Shown: positions 7,232 through 17,335, numbered from the stretch's first letter. The stretch is 51,121 nt of DNA from Bacillota bacterium (GCA_027336365.1 DAHWFY010000003.1:1-51121); one strand, 5' to 3'. Notes: generated by a model from the sequence alone, not told the origin. Numbers and translations are program-made.

Positions 7232-10200
7232 TTGGCTCAGGTTACTTTGGTCATGGGGCGTGCAAAATCCGGAAAGTCTACCTGGATTGCCAATGCGGTT
7301 GCAGAAGAGTTACGCCAAGCACCTTTGGGCAAAAAAATCTTTTGGCTGGTTCCAGGCGATGCTTCATATGAAACAGAGCGTCTGCTGCTGAGTCGGGCTG
7401 AGACCTCTTTGCGAGCAGAAGTCCTTACTTTGCGCCGCTTGGCTGCTCGGGCCAATGAGGAGCTACAGGTAATCCCGGGAATTGCCATAAACACAACGGG
7501 GCAGCGACTGTTATTGGGCAGTGTATTTGAACAAAAGGCAAATCAACTCCAGATTCTTCATCGTGCGCGCCCGAGTTTGTCTTTTTTGGATGCAATTTTA
7601 CAAGTTTTTTCAGAAATGTCAGCTTACATGATAGACCCTCAGCAGTTATCTGCTGCTCTCTTTTCAGCAGCAACGGTTGTGGGGGAAATGGGTGTTCCTT
7701 CCGATGTTGTGTCTGGTCACTCTCTGCTGGGAAAGCTGCATGATTTGTCTCTGCTTTATGTGGACTATCAGACAGAGTTGACTCGGCGCAACCTGTATGA
7801 TCCCAATACTCTGACTGGGCGGGTGGCTCCCTTCGTTAAACAATGGTCCGAGTTGCAGGGAGCAATGATTTACCTGGACGGCTTTGCGGACCTGATGCCT
7901 CAAGATTTGTCTTTCATACTTAGCCTTGCGGAGGTTGCCAGTGAAACGGTAGTGGCTGCGTCGGTAGACCCCTTGTGGTTTATGGAGTCTACAGAAGAGG
8001 TTCGCGGCTCCTCCGAAAATACAAAGGGAGATTCGCGTCTGTCCCGTTGGGTGTCCAGTTCGAAAGAAATGGCTGGAGTGTACGCTCCGCAGACTGTAGA
8101 AATGGTTCACCGAATCCAAACGGCATGCCGTAGCATGGGAATTCCCATGCGGGAATTCCCATTCATGAAAGGCGATTTTTCACCCTTTGAACCCCCAATT
8201 GCCTGGGTGGAGGAACGTCTCTTTTCTTCCTCCCGCGGCAGTACGGTCCACTGGCAGCCAGGTCTGACCCTTGTGGGGGCACAAAATCCCCGCATAGAGG
8301 CGGAGGGGGTCGCCAGAGAACTTGCCCGATTAATCCGAGATGAGGGGTGGCACCCTGGAGACCTTGCAGTCCTCATTCCTAGCCTCGGCGAATATGCGGG
8401 GTATCTGCGAGACGCTCTTGATAGCCATGAGGTCCCTGCATTCATTGAAGACTATCCACCTTTAGCCGTACATCCTCTGTCCCGTTTTTTACTCGCTGCT
8501 CTCACTGCCTTGGAGGAGGAAATGTCGGATGAAGCGGCTGGAAGACTGTTGAAGTCGGATTTTTGCGGCTTGGCCCGCGATGAAGCGGATTGGCTTGAAA
8601 CCTATTTGAAACGCTGGGAAGTTTCTGGCATGGAACCATGGAAAACCGAGGAAACATGGCATTTTGCCAGGGATAGCAGTGCTGCCAGGGACGAAACTGT
8701 GGCGGAGATGGAAGATTCCAGAGCAGATGGGCTACGGCGCAGGGTCTTTGCTTTTCTTTTACCCTTATGGGGGGACTTACCTGAGGTGGAGGTCTCCCCT
8801 CGTCAATTTGCGCAAAGCCTGTGGAATTTAATAGAAAAAGTTGGGGCGAGAAAAGTCGTTGCGCAGTGGATTGTGAACGAGGGTTCGGTGGATAGTCCTC
8901 TACAAGCCGGTCTGCACGAACAGGCATGGCAACGGTTAGTTGGGATTCTCAATGATTTGGCAGAGACGGTACCCGATGTTGCTCTGCCCAGATCCGTACT
9001 TGTCGAGGCAGTGCGTAATGACTTGTCGCAACAAACTCTGACGACGGTTCCCGCAGGAATCGACGAGGTTTTGATCACCGAGATGGACCGAACGGGAGCT
9101 CTCCACCGCAATGGAGTTTTTGTCGTCGGTTTGGTGGATGGGGTGTTGCCTCGCCGAATTCGGCCTAAAGGACTGCTAACGGATGAGGAGAGGGAGCAAT
9201 TTGCCCGATTGTTTGGCAGAGATTTAGGGTATGTCAGTGCAGACCTGCAGTGGATGGAACGGTTGCGAGTATATACCTCACTGACGAGAGCCAGTCGACG
9301 GTTGTACCTCACCTATTCATTGGCAGACGCAAACGGCAAAGCCACTCGGCCAGCGGTGCTGATACAGCAGGTGCGCAATCTTTTTGACGTTGCAACGGAG
9401 ACAGACCGTCTGGATGTTTTGTGGACAGGCGATGAAGGACTGCCGGAACCCAGACACTGGACTCCCGGGGCTGCACTTTCGCGTTGGGCCGAGGTTCTGC
9501 GTCGCTTTGCAGAGGGGGAGCAACTCCCAGAGTGGGTTGTGTCGGTATTGGACTGGTTTTTGCAGCACCCAAGTTATCGCCCTCTTTTGCAGAATACCCT
9601 AGCCGGGTTGGCTCATCAAGGGAAAGCCCTGGCCTTACCAAGTGCGGTGGCAACATCCCTGTATGGGACTCCGTTCAAACTGAATGTACATCAACTGGAG
9701 ATGTTTGCTGCCTGTCCATTTCGGCACTTTGTTCAGTTTGGCTTGCGTCTGCGAGAGCAGGCGACTCCAGACGTTGCGGCCAGTGGAAGAGGGACTTTGA
9801 TCCATGATACCCTGCGCAAATTTGTGGGGTTGCAAATGCAAAACCCCATGGGGTGGAAAACTCTCCATGACAAAGAAGCTGTTCAACTCATGTCCAAGGT
9901 TTTTGAAGAGGTCTTAAGGCAACCTCAAGCTTCACCATGGTTGCGATTGTATACCCGGCGGGAAACCATTTTTGCCGCCAAAGAGGTGCTGCAAAGAGCT
10001 GCTGTCGTTCTGGTTCGTCATGCCCGCTATGGGGATTTTATACCGAAAGCGCTAGAATTGTCCTTTGGCATGGATAATCCGGATGGGTTGCCGGGTTGGG
10101 AGATTCACTTGCCCGACGGGACTCAGGTCACGCTACGTGGTCGCATTGATCGAATCGACTGGGTCCGCCAGGAAGGAGAGATTGCCTTTCGTATCTTGGA

Positions 10201-10855
10201 TTATAAAAGCAGTTTGATGGATCTGGAGTTGTACCGGGTGTACTACGGATTACGATTACAGTTGCCAGTATATATGGGGGCCATGGCGGAATTTGCTGAC
10301 CGATTGTTTGGACAACCTGCAAAACCTGCGGGAATGATGTACTTCCCGTTGGTTCGTAAGACCCAGTTCGTTCCACAACCCCTCGCAATGGATGAGGCTT
10401 ATGAAAAATCCTTGCGGTCCATGCGAATGAGGGGTTGGCTTCTAGCTGAGGAACGGTGGTTGGAGGCCATGGATGGACGATTGCGCTTAGGAGAGGACGA
10501 GCTGTTTCCAAAAATCTATAAAAAGGATGGGGATTTTTTTGCTACAGCTCCAGTATTGGATTCTAGTGAGTGGAATAGCGTTCAGGCACTGGCTTATTAT
10601 AAAGTGATTAACTTGGCACAGAGTCTGCGGGAGGGTCGGATTTCCGTGACTCCTTACGAGTTAAGCGCCACAGATTATGCCTGTCAGTTTTGTGCTTTTA
10701 CGGCTGTTTGTCAAATAGATCGTCGATGGGACAAGACTCCGGTGCGGAAATTGCGACCTCTGTCCAAAGAAGAAATTCTGACACACACTGCAACTCTCAC
10801 ACAAGAGTGGCAGTTGAAAGAGGAGGCCGGGAGAAATGAACCAGGAGATGGGTAG
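7232..10855 (+). CDS. addB: ATP-dependent helicase/deoxyribonuclease subunit B (AddB)
   Basis: Second subunit of the AddAB helicase-nuclease that resects double-strand breaks for RecA loading. The protein has 1207 residues. The N-terminal P-loop GRAKSGKS is at about residues 9-16. The nuclease domain carries GRIDRID and ILDYKSS near residue 990. Four cysteines, at 828 (FAACPFRHF) and 1151, 1154 and 1160 (CQFCAFTAVC), match the iron-sulfur cluster pattern of B. subtilis AddB. The TTG at 7232 is preferred because GGAAGGAGAGG precedes it by about 5 nt and the P-loop then sits as in homologues; an ATG at 7214 overlaps that site. Overlaps addA by 20 nt. Confidence 0.95.
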   Translation: MAQVTLVMGRAKSGKSTWIANAVAEELRQAPLGKKIFWLVPGDASYETERLLLSRAETSLRAEVLTLRRLAARANEELQVIPGIAINTTGQRLLLGSVFEQKANQLQILHRARPSLSFLDAILQVFSEMSAYMIDPQQLSAALFSAATVVGEMGVPSDVVSGHSLLGKLHDLSLLYVDYQTELTRRNLYDPNTLTGRVAPFVKQWSELQGAMIYLDGFADLMPQDLSFILSLAEVASETVVAASVDPLWFMESTEEVRGSSENTKGDSRLSRWVSSSKEMAGVYAPQTVEMVHRIQTACRSMGIPMREFPFMKGDFSPFEPPIAWVEERLFSSSRGSTVHWQPGLTLVGAQNPRIEAEGVARELARLIRDEGWHPGDLAVLIPSLGEYAGYLRDALDSHEVPAFIEDYPPLAVHPLSRFLLAALTALEEEMSDEAAGRLLKSDFCGLARDEADWLETYLKRWEVSGMEPWKTEETWHFARDSSAARDETVAEMEDSRADGLRRRVFAFLLPLWGDLPEVEVSPRQFAQSLWNLIEKVGARKVVAQWIVNEGSVDSPLQAGLHEQAWQRLVGILNDLAETVPDVALPRSVLVEAVRNDLSQQTLTTVPAGIDEVLITEMDRTGALHRNGVFVVGLVDGVLPRRIRPKGLLTDEEREQFARLFGRDLGYVSADLQWMERLRVYTSLTRASRRLYLTYSLADANGKATRPAVLIQQVRNLFDVATETDRLDVLWTGDEGLPEPRHWTPGAALSRWAEVLRRFAEGEQLPEWVVSVLDWFLQHPSYRPLLQNTLAGLAHQGKALALPSAVATSLYGTPFKLNVHQLEMFAACPFRHFVQFGLRLREQATPDVAASGRGTLIHDTLRKFVGLQMQNPMGWKTLHDKEAVQLMSKVFEEVLRQPQASPWLRLYTRRETIFAAKEVLQRAAVVLVRHARYGDFIPKALELSFGMDNPDGLPGWEIHLPDGTQVTLRGRIDRIDWVRQEGEIAFRILDYKSSLMDLELYRVYYGLRLQLPVYMGAMAEFADRLFGQPAKPAGMMYFPLVRKTQFVPQPLAMDEAYEKSLRSMRMRGWLLAEERWLEAMDGRLRLGEDELFPKIYKKDGDFFATAPVLDSSEWNSVQALAYYKVINLAQSLREGRISVTPYELSATDYACQFCAFTAVCQIDRRWDKTPVRKLRPLSKEEILTHTATLTQEWQLKEEAGRNEPGDG

Positions 10856-13800
10856 AGAGAACCGCTGGTCTTTAAGCCAGAAGTCTGCCATTTCGACACG
10901 GGGGCGGAGTATTCTGGTTGCGGCGGGAGCTGGTTCCGGCAAGACCTCGGTACTGGTGGAGCGAGTGGTGCAATCTGTATTGGGGGAAAATGCGTGTGAC
11001 TTGGACCGGCTATTAGTGGTGACTTTTACCGAGGCTGCGGCGGCGGAAATGCGGGAGCGCGTGGGAACCCGTTTAGAGCAAGTGAGGACAGTTGCCATCC
11101 GGGATGGCAATGAGGCGTTAATGCGCCGAGTGTCGCGCCAGTTAGGCCGCTTGGAGCAGGCGCAAATCTCAACCCTGCATAGCTTTTGTCTGCAAGTAGT
11201 CCGCCGAAATTTCCTGATTCTTGGATTGGAACCCGAATTTTCCCTGCTTGGTGATGAAGATGGAATTTTGCTGCGAGCAGAGGTTTATCGAGATGTTGTG
11301 GAACGTTCTTTGGAGGGGTCCAATAATTCAGGATTGGCGGCTGCCATGCGTCGATTGACGGATGGTGACAGTGAACGCCTGGCAGCATTGGTTTTCCGCC
11401 TTGATGAGTTTGCTCGCAGTCAGCCGGACCCACAGACATGGTTAGAACAGGGGCTGCAACCCTTTGTTTCGGCTGCAAGCTTGAGCTTTGAGCAATTGCC
11501 TTGGCTACCTGGATTAATTGTTTGGATTCGACAGCATTTGGAAAGTGCAATTGCGGATTTTTCTGAGGGAATCCTTGTAACCAGGGGTGTGCCAGATTTA
11601 CATAGCTATGCAAAAGTTCTGCAAGATTCTCATGCTGTCACAGAGCAGGCACTGACAACTTTACATCCCTCCTTAGATTTTCCGACTCTCATAGAAGTGT
11701 TAAGGCAAGTATTTGCCATCAAATCTCCACGAGCAAAGGATCATCCAGACAAGAATCGAGTCAAGTCCTTGCGTCAGCATGGCCTGGACCATTTGAAAAA
11801 AGTACTGGCACTGATTGAGCGAGGTTCTGGACCCTTGCAGGAGGATATCATTGCCTTGGCTCCCGTGGTGGCTTCTTTGCACCAGTTGGTGCGGGATTTT
11901 CAGGGAGCGTACGGGGAGCGCAAACGTCAACTGGGAGTATTGGACTTTAATGACTTAGAACATTTCGCCTTACAGGCTCTTGAAAATCAGGAAACTGGCG
12001 AGGCGGAGCGATTGCGTTCTCATTATGAAGAAATTTATGTGGATGAGTACCAAGATACAAGTCCCCTGCAAGATACCTTGATTGCTTTGATGACAAGACC
12101 TACGGGAAACGTGTTTTGTGTCGGCGATGTCAAACAAAGCATTTATCGCTTTCGCATGGCGGAACCGGACCTTTTTCTGCAGCGCTACCGACAGGGACGG
12201 CGAGTGAGCGAGGTGGACGAGAATGGAGCGGAAGAGGGTTTAGTCCCATCCGTCAACAGTGGAGAAGTTGTTCGGAGAGATTCAATGACTTGGGCGGTAA
12301 TTGACCTAAAAGACAACTATCGAAGTCGTGTACAGATTGTGTGGGCGGTTAATTATGTTTTTCAGCGAGTATTTGCGGAGTCTGTGGGTGGGTTAAGTTA
12401 CGATGCGTCTGCGGAGATGCAGTCCCTGGCTGACTATCCGGATCCTCCAGACGATGGTTTTTCTCTGGCGGGACCCGTGGAATTTCATTGGGTTGAACGA
12501 TTGGATGTAATGAATGCAGATCTTTTTGATGACGAGGGGGGTCAAGGCGAGGAAGTTGAATTTTCTGCTCAGGACCTGTCTGCCATTGAGAAGGAGACTA
12601 CTGTATTGGCGCAGCGTGTTCTTGAATTGACCAGCCGGTCTCCAGACCTCCATCCTCATCTGGTTTGGGACAAAGATCAAGGGCTGTATCGACCGTTAAA
12701 CTATCGTGACATCGTTGTTCTCATGCGTTCTGTCAAAGGCAGAATCAATCCTGTTTTGGAGGTGCTGCAGCGCTTCGGAATCCCGGCATATGGCGCTACC
12801 TCCAGCGGTTTCTATGGTGCGCTGGAGGTTCAATGGTTGTTGAGTGCTTTATCCGCACTAGACAATCCACACCGCGAGTTGGCGCTGGTTGCTTGGATGA
12901 GGTCTCCCTTGGCAGGGTTTACTGATGACGAGTTGGCTCGTATTCGCATGGCGAGCAAGGGTAATTTCTATTCTTGTGTGACTGCGGTGGTGAATAATCA
13001 AGCTCCGGAAATATGGCAGGACCTGCCACCATTTCAGGTCCAGCCTCTGGTGGGAGATGCATCCCGTTACGGAGATGAGTGGGCTGGCCGCTTGATTCAT
13101 AAAGTTGAGCGATTTGTGCATCGGTTGCATCGCTGGCGGTCGTTAGCAAGAGCCTTACCCAGTGCCGGTGTGCTGCGGACAATCCTGGATGAGACGGGTT
13201 TTTTGCATTATGTATCCGGAATGCGTGGTGGCCGGGTGCGTGTGGCCAATATCCAATTACTGTTACAGCGTGCACGAGATTTTGACGCCAGATCGGTAGA
13301 CGGCACATATGGTTTCGTTCGGCATGCGGACAGGGTGTTAGCCGAAGAGGCGGATACTGGAGAAGCGCGTACCTTGGGAGAGCAGGAGAATGTAGTGCGA
13401 GTTATGACCATTCATCAGAGCAAGGGACTGGAGTTTCCTGTGGTCTTCGTGATGGATCTCGGTAAAACGTTTTATCAGGATCCCTTGAGTCGAATATTTC
13501 CAATTCACAGGGAACTTGGTTTTGGTCCCTTACAATCTGACCCTGCTACGGATCAGCGCTGGCCTACAGTACCTTCTGTGGTGGTGGAGAATGCGGAGTT
13601 GCGGGAGTTCCTGGCAGAAGAGGCCCGCATCCTATATGTGGCCATGACGCGGGCCAGAGAACGGTTGATTTTAATTGGATCTGCCCGTGAGTTGGCTCAA
13701 CGGGTGGTGAAAGCACAGAGAGTTCTTCAGCGTCGAGACACCGCTTTGCCTGAGTCTTACCTACTGGAGTCGAGGAGCTATTTAGATTGGTTGTTTGCCG

Positions 13801-15071
13801 TATTACTGGACCATCCGGTAGGCGAAGGACTGTTGGCACTGGCTCGGGGTGCATCGGTATCTGGAGCGGGTGAGTCCGACGGAACGGATGTGAAAACCCT
13901 CGAGACGGCGGAGTTTGTCGATGAGAAAAAAATTGGGTTTGCGATGACTGTTTGGAACCTCAAAGATGGCTCAGCTTTGCCCACGGCGGATACGTCGGCA
14001 GAGTGGGGCAAGGTGGAGCGGGAGGTGTTAAGAAAGGGCGCGGATATCGTTCATTTCCGCGATGCTTTGCAGAGAGCCGTTATTCGAGGACTTGAATCAG
14101 AGGTCTCTCCGATGTTCACCACCGGGAGTGATACCCATGAAGGGGAAAATCGTGGGAACAGAGAGGTTCAGGAAACAGGCTTTCAAGTTTTTCAACCGAC
14201 AAATTTTTCTTTGCCCCCTGCAAAATTGTCTGCTACGGACCTGAGGCGATTATGGGCCAGCAAACTGCAAAGGAGTTCGGCGTCTGATTCGGGCTTGAAT
14301 GGGCCACACTCCTCCCGACAAAGAGGAGGTGGATTTCACAATTCCAAGGCAGCCGAGCACCTGCTGGAGGAGCCGTCTTTTGCCCGGGCAGGTCGGCTTT
14401 TGGGACGAGAACGAGGTACCGCTTTTCACACCCTTATGCAATACATACAGTTTCAAACGGATTTTGACTCCAACGGGGTGCAACGAGCGGTTGCTGATCT
14501 TTTACGTAGACGGGTTATCCCAGCATCCATTGTTCAGGAAACGTCTGTGGCGCAAGTCGTGGAATTTTTTCGCTCCTCACTTGGACAACGATTACGTACT
14601 GCAGTGAGAGTATGGAGAGAATTGCCTTTTTTCCATAGGATCAATCTATCGCGGGATGAGGGTGGAGAGGGAACCCAAGTATGGGATGGGTTCACACCCC
14701 AGGAGCAGGGGCGTCTTGAAACTCCCAACTTTGGCAGGAAAGGATGGGAGTTTGTAACTGTCCAAGGGGTTATTGACTGTCTCGCTGAACTGCCGGAGCA
14801 ATGGCTACTGATTGATTATAAGACAGACCGCATTGAAGTGGACGACGTACATCAGACTGCTCAGGAGTACGCTGGGCAGATTGGAGTGTACCTGGAGGCC
14901 GTTCAACAGGCAACAGAGGGGTCTGGGAAGCCATTGGAAGCATGGCTGTATTTCGCGGAGCCAGGGCGGGCGGTGAGACTTCAATCCGTTCCCAAAGGTA
15001 GAGATATTTTGCTAAGCAAAGGATTTGATGGAAACCGTGGGGGAATCCGTGTTCATCTCAGTGAAAATTGA
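10836..15071 (+). CDS. addA: ATP-dependent helicase/nuclease subunit A (AddA)
   Basis: UvrD/Rep-type 3'-5' helicase with a C-terminal RecB-type nuclease. Motifs in order: Walker A GAGSGKTS (31-38), TFTEAAAAEMRERV (motif Ia), VDEYQDTSPLQ near 402 (motif II), GDVKQSIYRFR (motif III), NYRS (IV), TIHQSKGLEFP near 860 (V), YVAMTRARERL near 933 (VI), GTAFHTLMQ near 1195 and LLIDYKTDR near 1326 (nuclease). At 1411 residues it is about 180 longer than B. subtilis AddA; much of the excess appears to be low-conservation linkers around residues 990-1190. The ATG at 10836 has GAGGAGG about 10 nt upstream. Coupled to addB by overlap; the TetR gene follows. Confidence 0.96.
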   Translation: MNQEMGRENRWSLSQKSAISTRGRSILVAAGAGSGKTSVLVERVVQSVLGENACDLDRLLVVTFTEAAAAEMRERVGTRLEQVRTVAIRDGNEALMRRVSRQLGRLEQAQISTLHSFCLQVVRRNFLILGLEPEFSLLGDEDGILLRAEVYRDVVERSLEGSNNSGLAAAMRRLTDGDSERLAALVFRLDEFARSQPDPQTWLEQGLQPFVSAASLSFEQLPWLPGLIVWIRQHLESAIADFSEGILVTRGVPDLHSYAKVLQDSHAVTEQALTTLHPSLDFPTLIEVLRQVFAIKSPRAKDHPDKNRVKSLRQHGLDHLKKVLALIERGSGPLQEDIIALAPVVASLHQLVRDFQGAYGERKRQLGVLDFNDLEHFALQALENQETGEAERLRSHYEEIYVDEYQDTSPLQDTLIALMTRPTGNVFCVGDVKQSIYRFRMAEPDLFLQRYRQGRRVSEVDENGAEEGLVPSVNSGEVVRRDSMTWAVIDLKDNYRSRVQIVWAVNYVFQRVFAESVGGLSYDASAEMQSLADYPDPPDDGFSLAGPVEFHWVERLDVMNADLFDDEGGQGEEVEFSAQDLSAIEKETTVLAQRVLELTSRSPDLHPHLVWDKDQGLYRPLNYRDIVVLMRSVKGRINPVLEVLQRFGIPAYGATSSGFYGALEVQWLLSALSALDNPHRELALVAWMRSPLAGFTDDELARIRMASKGNFYSCVTAVVNNQAPEIWQDLPPFQVQPLVGDASRYGDEWAGRLIHKVERFVHRLHRWRSLARALPSAGVLRTILDETGFLHYVSGMRGGRVRVANIQLLLQRARDFDARSVDGTYGFVRHADRVLAEEADTGEARTLGEQENVVRVMTIHQSKGLEFPVVFVMDLGKTFYQDPLSRIFPIHRELGFGPLQSDPATDQRWPTVPSVVVENAELREFLAEEARILYVAMTRARERLILIGSARELAQRVVKAQRVLQRRDTALPESYLLESRSYLDWLFAVLLDHPVGEGLLALARGASVSGAGESDGTDVKTLETAEFVDEKKIGFAMTVWNLKDGSALPTADTSAEWGKVEREVLRKGADIVHFRDALQRAVIRGLESEVSPMFTTGSDTHEGENRGNREVQETGFQVFQPTNFSLPPAKLSATDLRRLWASKLQRSSASDSGLNGPHSSRQRGGGFHNSKAAEHLLEEPSFARAGRLLGRERGTAFHTLMQYIQFQTDFDSNGVQRAVADLLRRRVIPASIVQETSVAQVVEFFRSSLGQRLRTAVRVWRELPFFHRINLSRDEGGEGTQVWDGFTPQEQGRLETPNFGRKGWEFVTVQGVIDCLAELPEQWLLIDYKTDRIEVDDVHQTAQEYAGQIGVYLEAVQQATEGSGKPLEAWLYFAEPGRAVRLQSVPKGRDILLSKGFDGNRGGIRVHLSEN

Positions 15072-15150
15072 CAATCAATGGGGTGCAGACTAAAATCGCC
15101 GTAAGTAAATGCTTGCTGGAGGACGAAAACGAAGGTAGGGAGAGTAGAGA

Positions 15151-15744
15151 GTGGTTGATAGAAATCGCAGGGATTTAATTCTCCAGTCTGCATGTCTTTT
15201 ATTCAGCGAACAGGGTTATCACGCCACCACCATCCGCGATATCGCTGATCAGTGTGGGTTATTGTCAGGGAGCTTGTATGCCCACATTCGGAGCAAGGAG
15301 GAACTGTTATACGAGATTGCAGACCAGGTGGCGGACCGCTTTTTGACTCGCCTGGAGGGAGTGTTGAAGGCTCAGGGCAGCCCGACGGAGCGGTTTCGGT
15401 ATGCCCTGGCAGCTCACATCTCGGTGGTGGCAGAAGATGTTCATGCGGCACGGGTGTTGTGGCACGAGTGGACCGCCCTGAGTCCGGATCGCCGTCGATT
15501 GATTGACGCAAAGCACGACGCATATGAGCAAATGTGGGAGCAAATCTTGCAAGAGGGTGTAGCCACGGGGGAATTTTATTCCGAACATCTGCGTTACGCT
15601 CGGACGGTTACTCTTTCGGTGGCAAACTGGCTGTACCAGTGGTTTAATCCCGAGGGTTCCTTGTCGGCCGAGGAGGTGGCCGACCGTTTGGCGACGGTAC
15701 TGCTACGAGGACTTCATACCGACAGAGGGCTGCGGCAACCGTGA
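15151..15744 (+). CDS. TetR/AcrR-family transcriptional regulator
   Basis: A 197-residue regulator. Residues 8-55 form the TetR helix-turn-helix (LFSEQGYHATTIRDIADQCG, then SLYAHIRSKEELLYEIADQV). The remainder is a helical ligand-binding and dimer domain (VLWHEWTALSPDRRRLI), similar in feel to KstR/FadR-type regulators of lipid metabolism, but the ligand is unknown. The GTG start at 15151 has GGGAG about 10 nt before it. It follows addA by 80 nt and may be co-transcribed; no obvious target gene is adjacent. Converges with galU. Confidence 0.9.
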   Translation: MVDRNRRDLILQSACLLFSEQGYHATTIRDIADQCGLLSGSLYAHIRSKEELLYEIADQVADRFLTRLEGVLKAQGSPTERFRYALAAHISVVAEDVHAARVLWHEWTALSPDRRRLIDAKHDAYEQMWEQILQEGVATGEFYSEHLRYARTVTLSVANWLYQWFNPEGSLSAEEVADRLATVLLRGLHTDRGLRQP

Positions 15745-15765
15745 TGGCTCCTTTGGAACAGCGTC

Positions 15766-16683
15766 TTAATGGATGACGTAGTTCCCTTGCAGGGCGGACA
15801 TAAAGTGTATGTCATGACTTAATTGCTTAAGCATGACTTCTCGCAAAGCCGGGATGCCCAAAGCGTAAGCAAGATTAGCCTGCAACCAGCCCTCTAAATT
15901 GCCAATATCGTGCCGTACTCCGGCAAACTGAAACGCGAATAACTGTTGGAGGTGGGCAAACTGATCAATAGCATCCGTGAGTTGCACCTCACCACCATGG
16001 CCTGGGGACGTTTGGTCCAGCACGTCAAACACCGCTGGAGTGAGAATATATCGACCTAACACGGCAAGGGTGGAAGGCGCTTCGGAAAGTCCTGGTTTTT
16101 CAATAATTCTTTGTACTGGAAATGGACTTTCCGCCAATTTGTGCGCAGAAGTATTCTCTAGAGGGGTGACAATGCCATACTTGGATACGTCAGCAGCAGG
16201 AACGTTTTGCACTCCCACAAGGATTCCCATATCTCTCTTATACTGATTCACCATTTGTTTTGTTACCGACGTTTCGGATTGAATCACGTCGTCCCCGAGC
16301 AGCACAGCGAATGGCTCGTCCACAACAAAAGACCGGGCGAGAGAAATGGCATGTCCGAGTCCCAAGGGACTCTTCTGCCGCACATAATGAATATCCACCA
16401 AGTCGGAAATCGCCTTTACCTCGGTCAACATACTTTCCTTTCGACTCTGCTGAAGGTGGAATTCCAGTTCAGGAGAGCGGTCGAAATGGTCCTCGATAGC
16501 CTTTTTACCTCTCCCGGTAATAATTAAAATTTCCTCGATACCTGCGTAAACAGCTTCCTCGACGATGTACTGGATACACGGTTTGTTGAGGATGGGCAAC
16601 ATTTCTTTGGGAACGGCTTTGGTTGCTGGCAACATTCGGGTTCCAAACCCGGCGGCCGGAATCACAGCTTTTTTAATTTTCAT
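15766..16683 (-). CDS. galU: UTP-glucose-1-phosphate uridylyltransferase
   Basis: Makes UDP-glucose for cell-surface glycans (GtaB in Bacillus). The 305-residue protein shows the nucleotidyltransferase signature PAAGFGTRMLPATKAVPKE at residues 9-27, the metal-binding LLGDD near 130, RIIEKPG and HDIGNLEGWLQANL. The ATG at 16683 follows from the family N-terminus (MKIKKAVIPAAG); the ribosome binding site (AGGGTG) is weak. It lies 18 nt after the DUF309 gene on the same strand and is probably translated from the same mRNA. Confidence 0.96.
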   Translation of the reverse strand: MKIKKAVIPAAGFGTRMLPATKAVPKEMLPILNKPCIQYIVEEAVYAGIEEILIITGRGKKAIEDHFDRSPELEFHLQQSRKESMLTEVKAISDLVDIHYVRQKSPLGLGHAISLARSFVVDEPFAVLLGDDVIQSETSVTKQMVNQYKRDMGILVGVQNVPAADVSKYGIVTPLENTSAHKLAESPFPVQRIIEKPGLSEAPSTLAVLGRYILTPAVFDVLDQTSPGHGGEVQLTDAIDQFAHLQQLFAFQFAGVRHDIGNLEGWLQANLAYALGIPALREVMLKQLSHDIHFMSALQGNYVIH

Positions 16684-16701
16684 CGCATCTGCACCCTGTT
16701 T

Positions 16702-17154
16702 TTATTCTTCATCCGTTTCAACAATATCCGAGTCATCAAACGGATGGAGTTTCCAATTTTTTATGGTGAATTCAAGTTCTGGTTGAATCGTATGAATTTC
16801 AACCTGGGGTAGATTCAGAGACTGAATTTGCAAGGGCGACTTCATTTCGAATTTCCACTCTGCGGGGACCCGTGCAAAAATCTCATCAATTTGTTGACGT
16901 AAGTCCTCCATGTCAATTGCTTCATAGATTGGCCCAGCATCCATCAGGTACTTGCGTCCCGCTTGCCACATACGCCAACCTCCACGCACGTTACCGTTAT
17001 ATAGGTGATACAGACAAACCGCAGCCTGAATCAGTCCCTTGAGAACCACTGGACGACCACCGTCCAGCCACAGAGCTTCCCCGTATTCGTGGCACTCAAA
17101 ATAATCTCTTTGTACATTAAAGGCATGTAGAAAAGACAGCAAACGCGATTCCAC
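16702..17154 (-). CDS. DUF309-family protein
   Basis: A 150-residue protein. The first 90 residues fit DUF309, a helical family of unknown function, with FECHEYGEALW (HExxE-like) followed by LKGLIQAAVCLYHLYNGN. The C-terminal 55 residues, rich in acidic and hydrophobic residues, are not part of the family core. The GTG at 17154 is supported by GGAGGAGG 7 nt upstream. Leads into galU. Confidence 0.75.
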   Translation of the reverse strand: MESRLLSFLHAFNVQRDYFECHEYGEALWLDGGRPVVLKGLIQAAVCLYHLYNGNVRGGWRMWQAGRKYLMDAGPIYEAIDMEDLRQQIDEIFARVPAEWKFEMKSPLQIQSLNLPQVEIHTIQPELEFTIKNWKLHPFDDSDIVETDEE

Positions 17155-17213
17155 GTCACAGCCTCCTCCGATGTTCTCATCATATCACAGATGAGACTTC
17201 AAATTTTGTAATA

Positions 17214-17282
17214 AGACCTTCATGCCGCTGAGAGCGGCACCAGTATGGAATGTGAATTCACGTCATTGTATTTATTGATTAG
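17214..17282 (+). repeat. Family 1 dispersed repeat copy
   Basis: AGACCTTCATGCCGCT, hairpin TGCCGCTGAGAGCGGCA (loop GAG instead of GTT), then TGTGAATTCACG and TGTATTTATTGATTAG. Located between the divergent DUF309 and pckA genes. Confidence 0.8.
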
Positions 17283-17303
17283 GCTGGTGTATTCCATGAT
17301 GAG

Positions 17304-17335
17304 TATGTCATAATATACCCATAAGCAGGGTATAT
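17304..17335 (+). promoter_or_regulatory. Operator candidate upstream of pckA
   Basis: An inverted repeat ATATACCC (17313-17320) / GGGTATAT (17328-17335) with a 7-nt spacer lies 24 nt before the pckA start. TATGTCATAAT at 17304-17314 overlaps it and matches 10 of 11 positions of the CcpN box (TRTGHYATAYW) as I remember it; CcpN represses pckA in B. subtilis. No ccpN gene is in the window. Confidence 0.45.

Noticed and set aside
7232-15071. AddAB plus TetR as a defence island
   Set aside because: AddAB is the standard repair helicase-nuclease of Firmicutes and the TetR gene has no defence-related neighbour.
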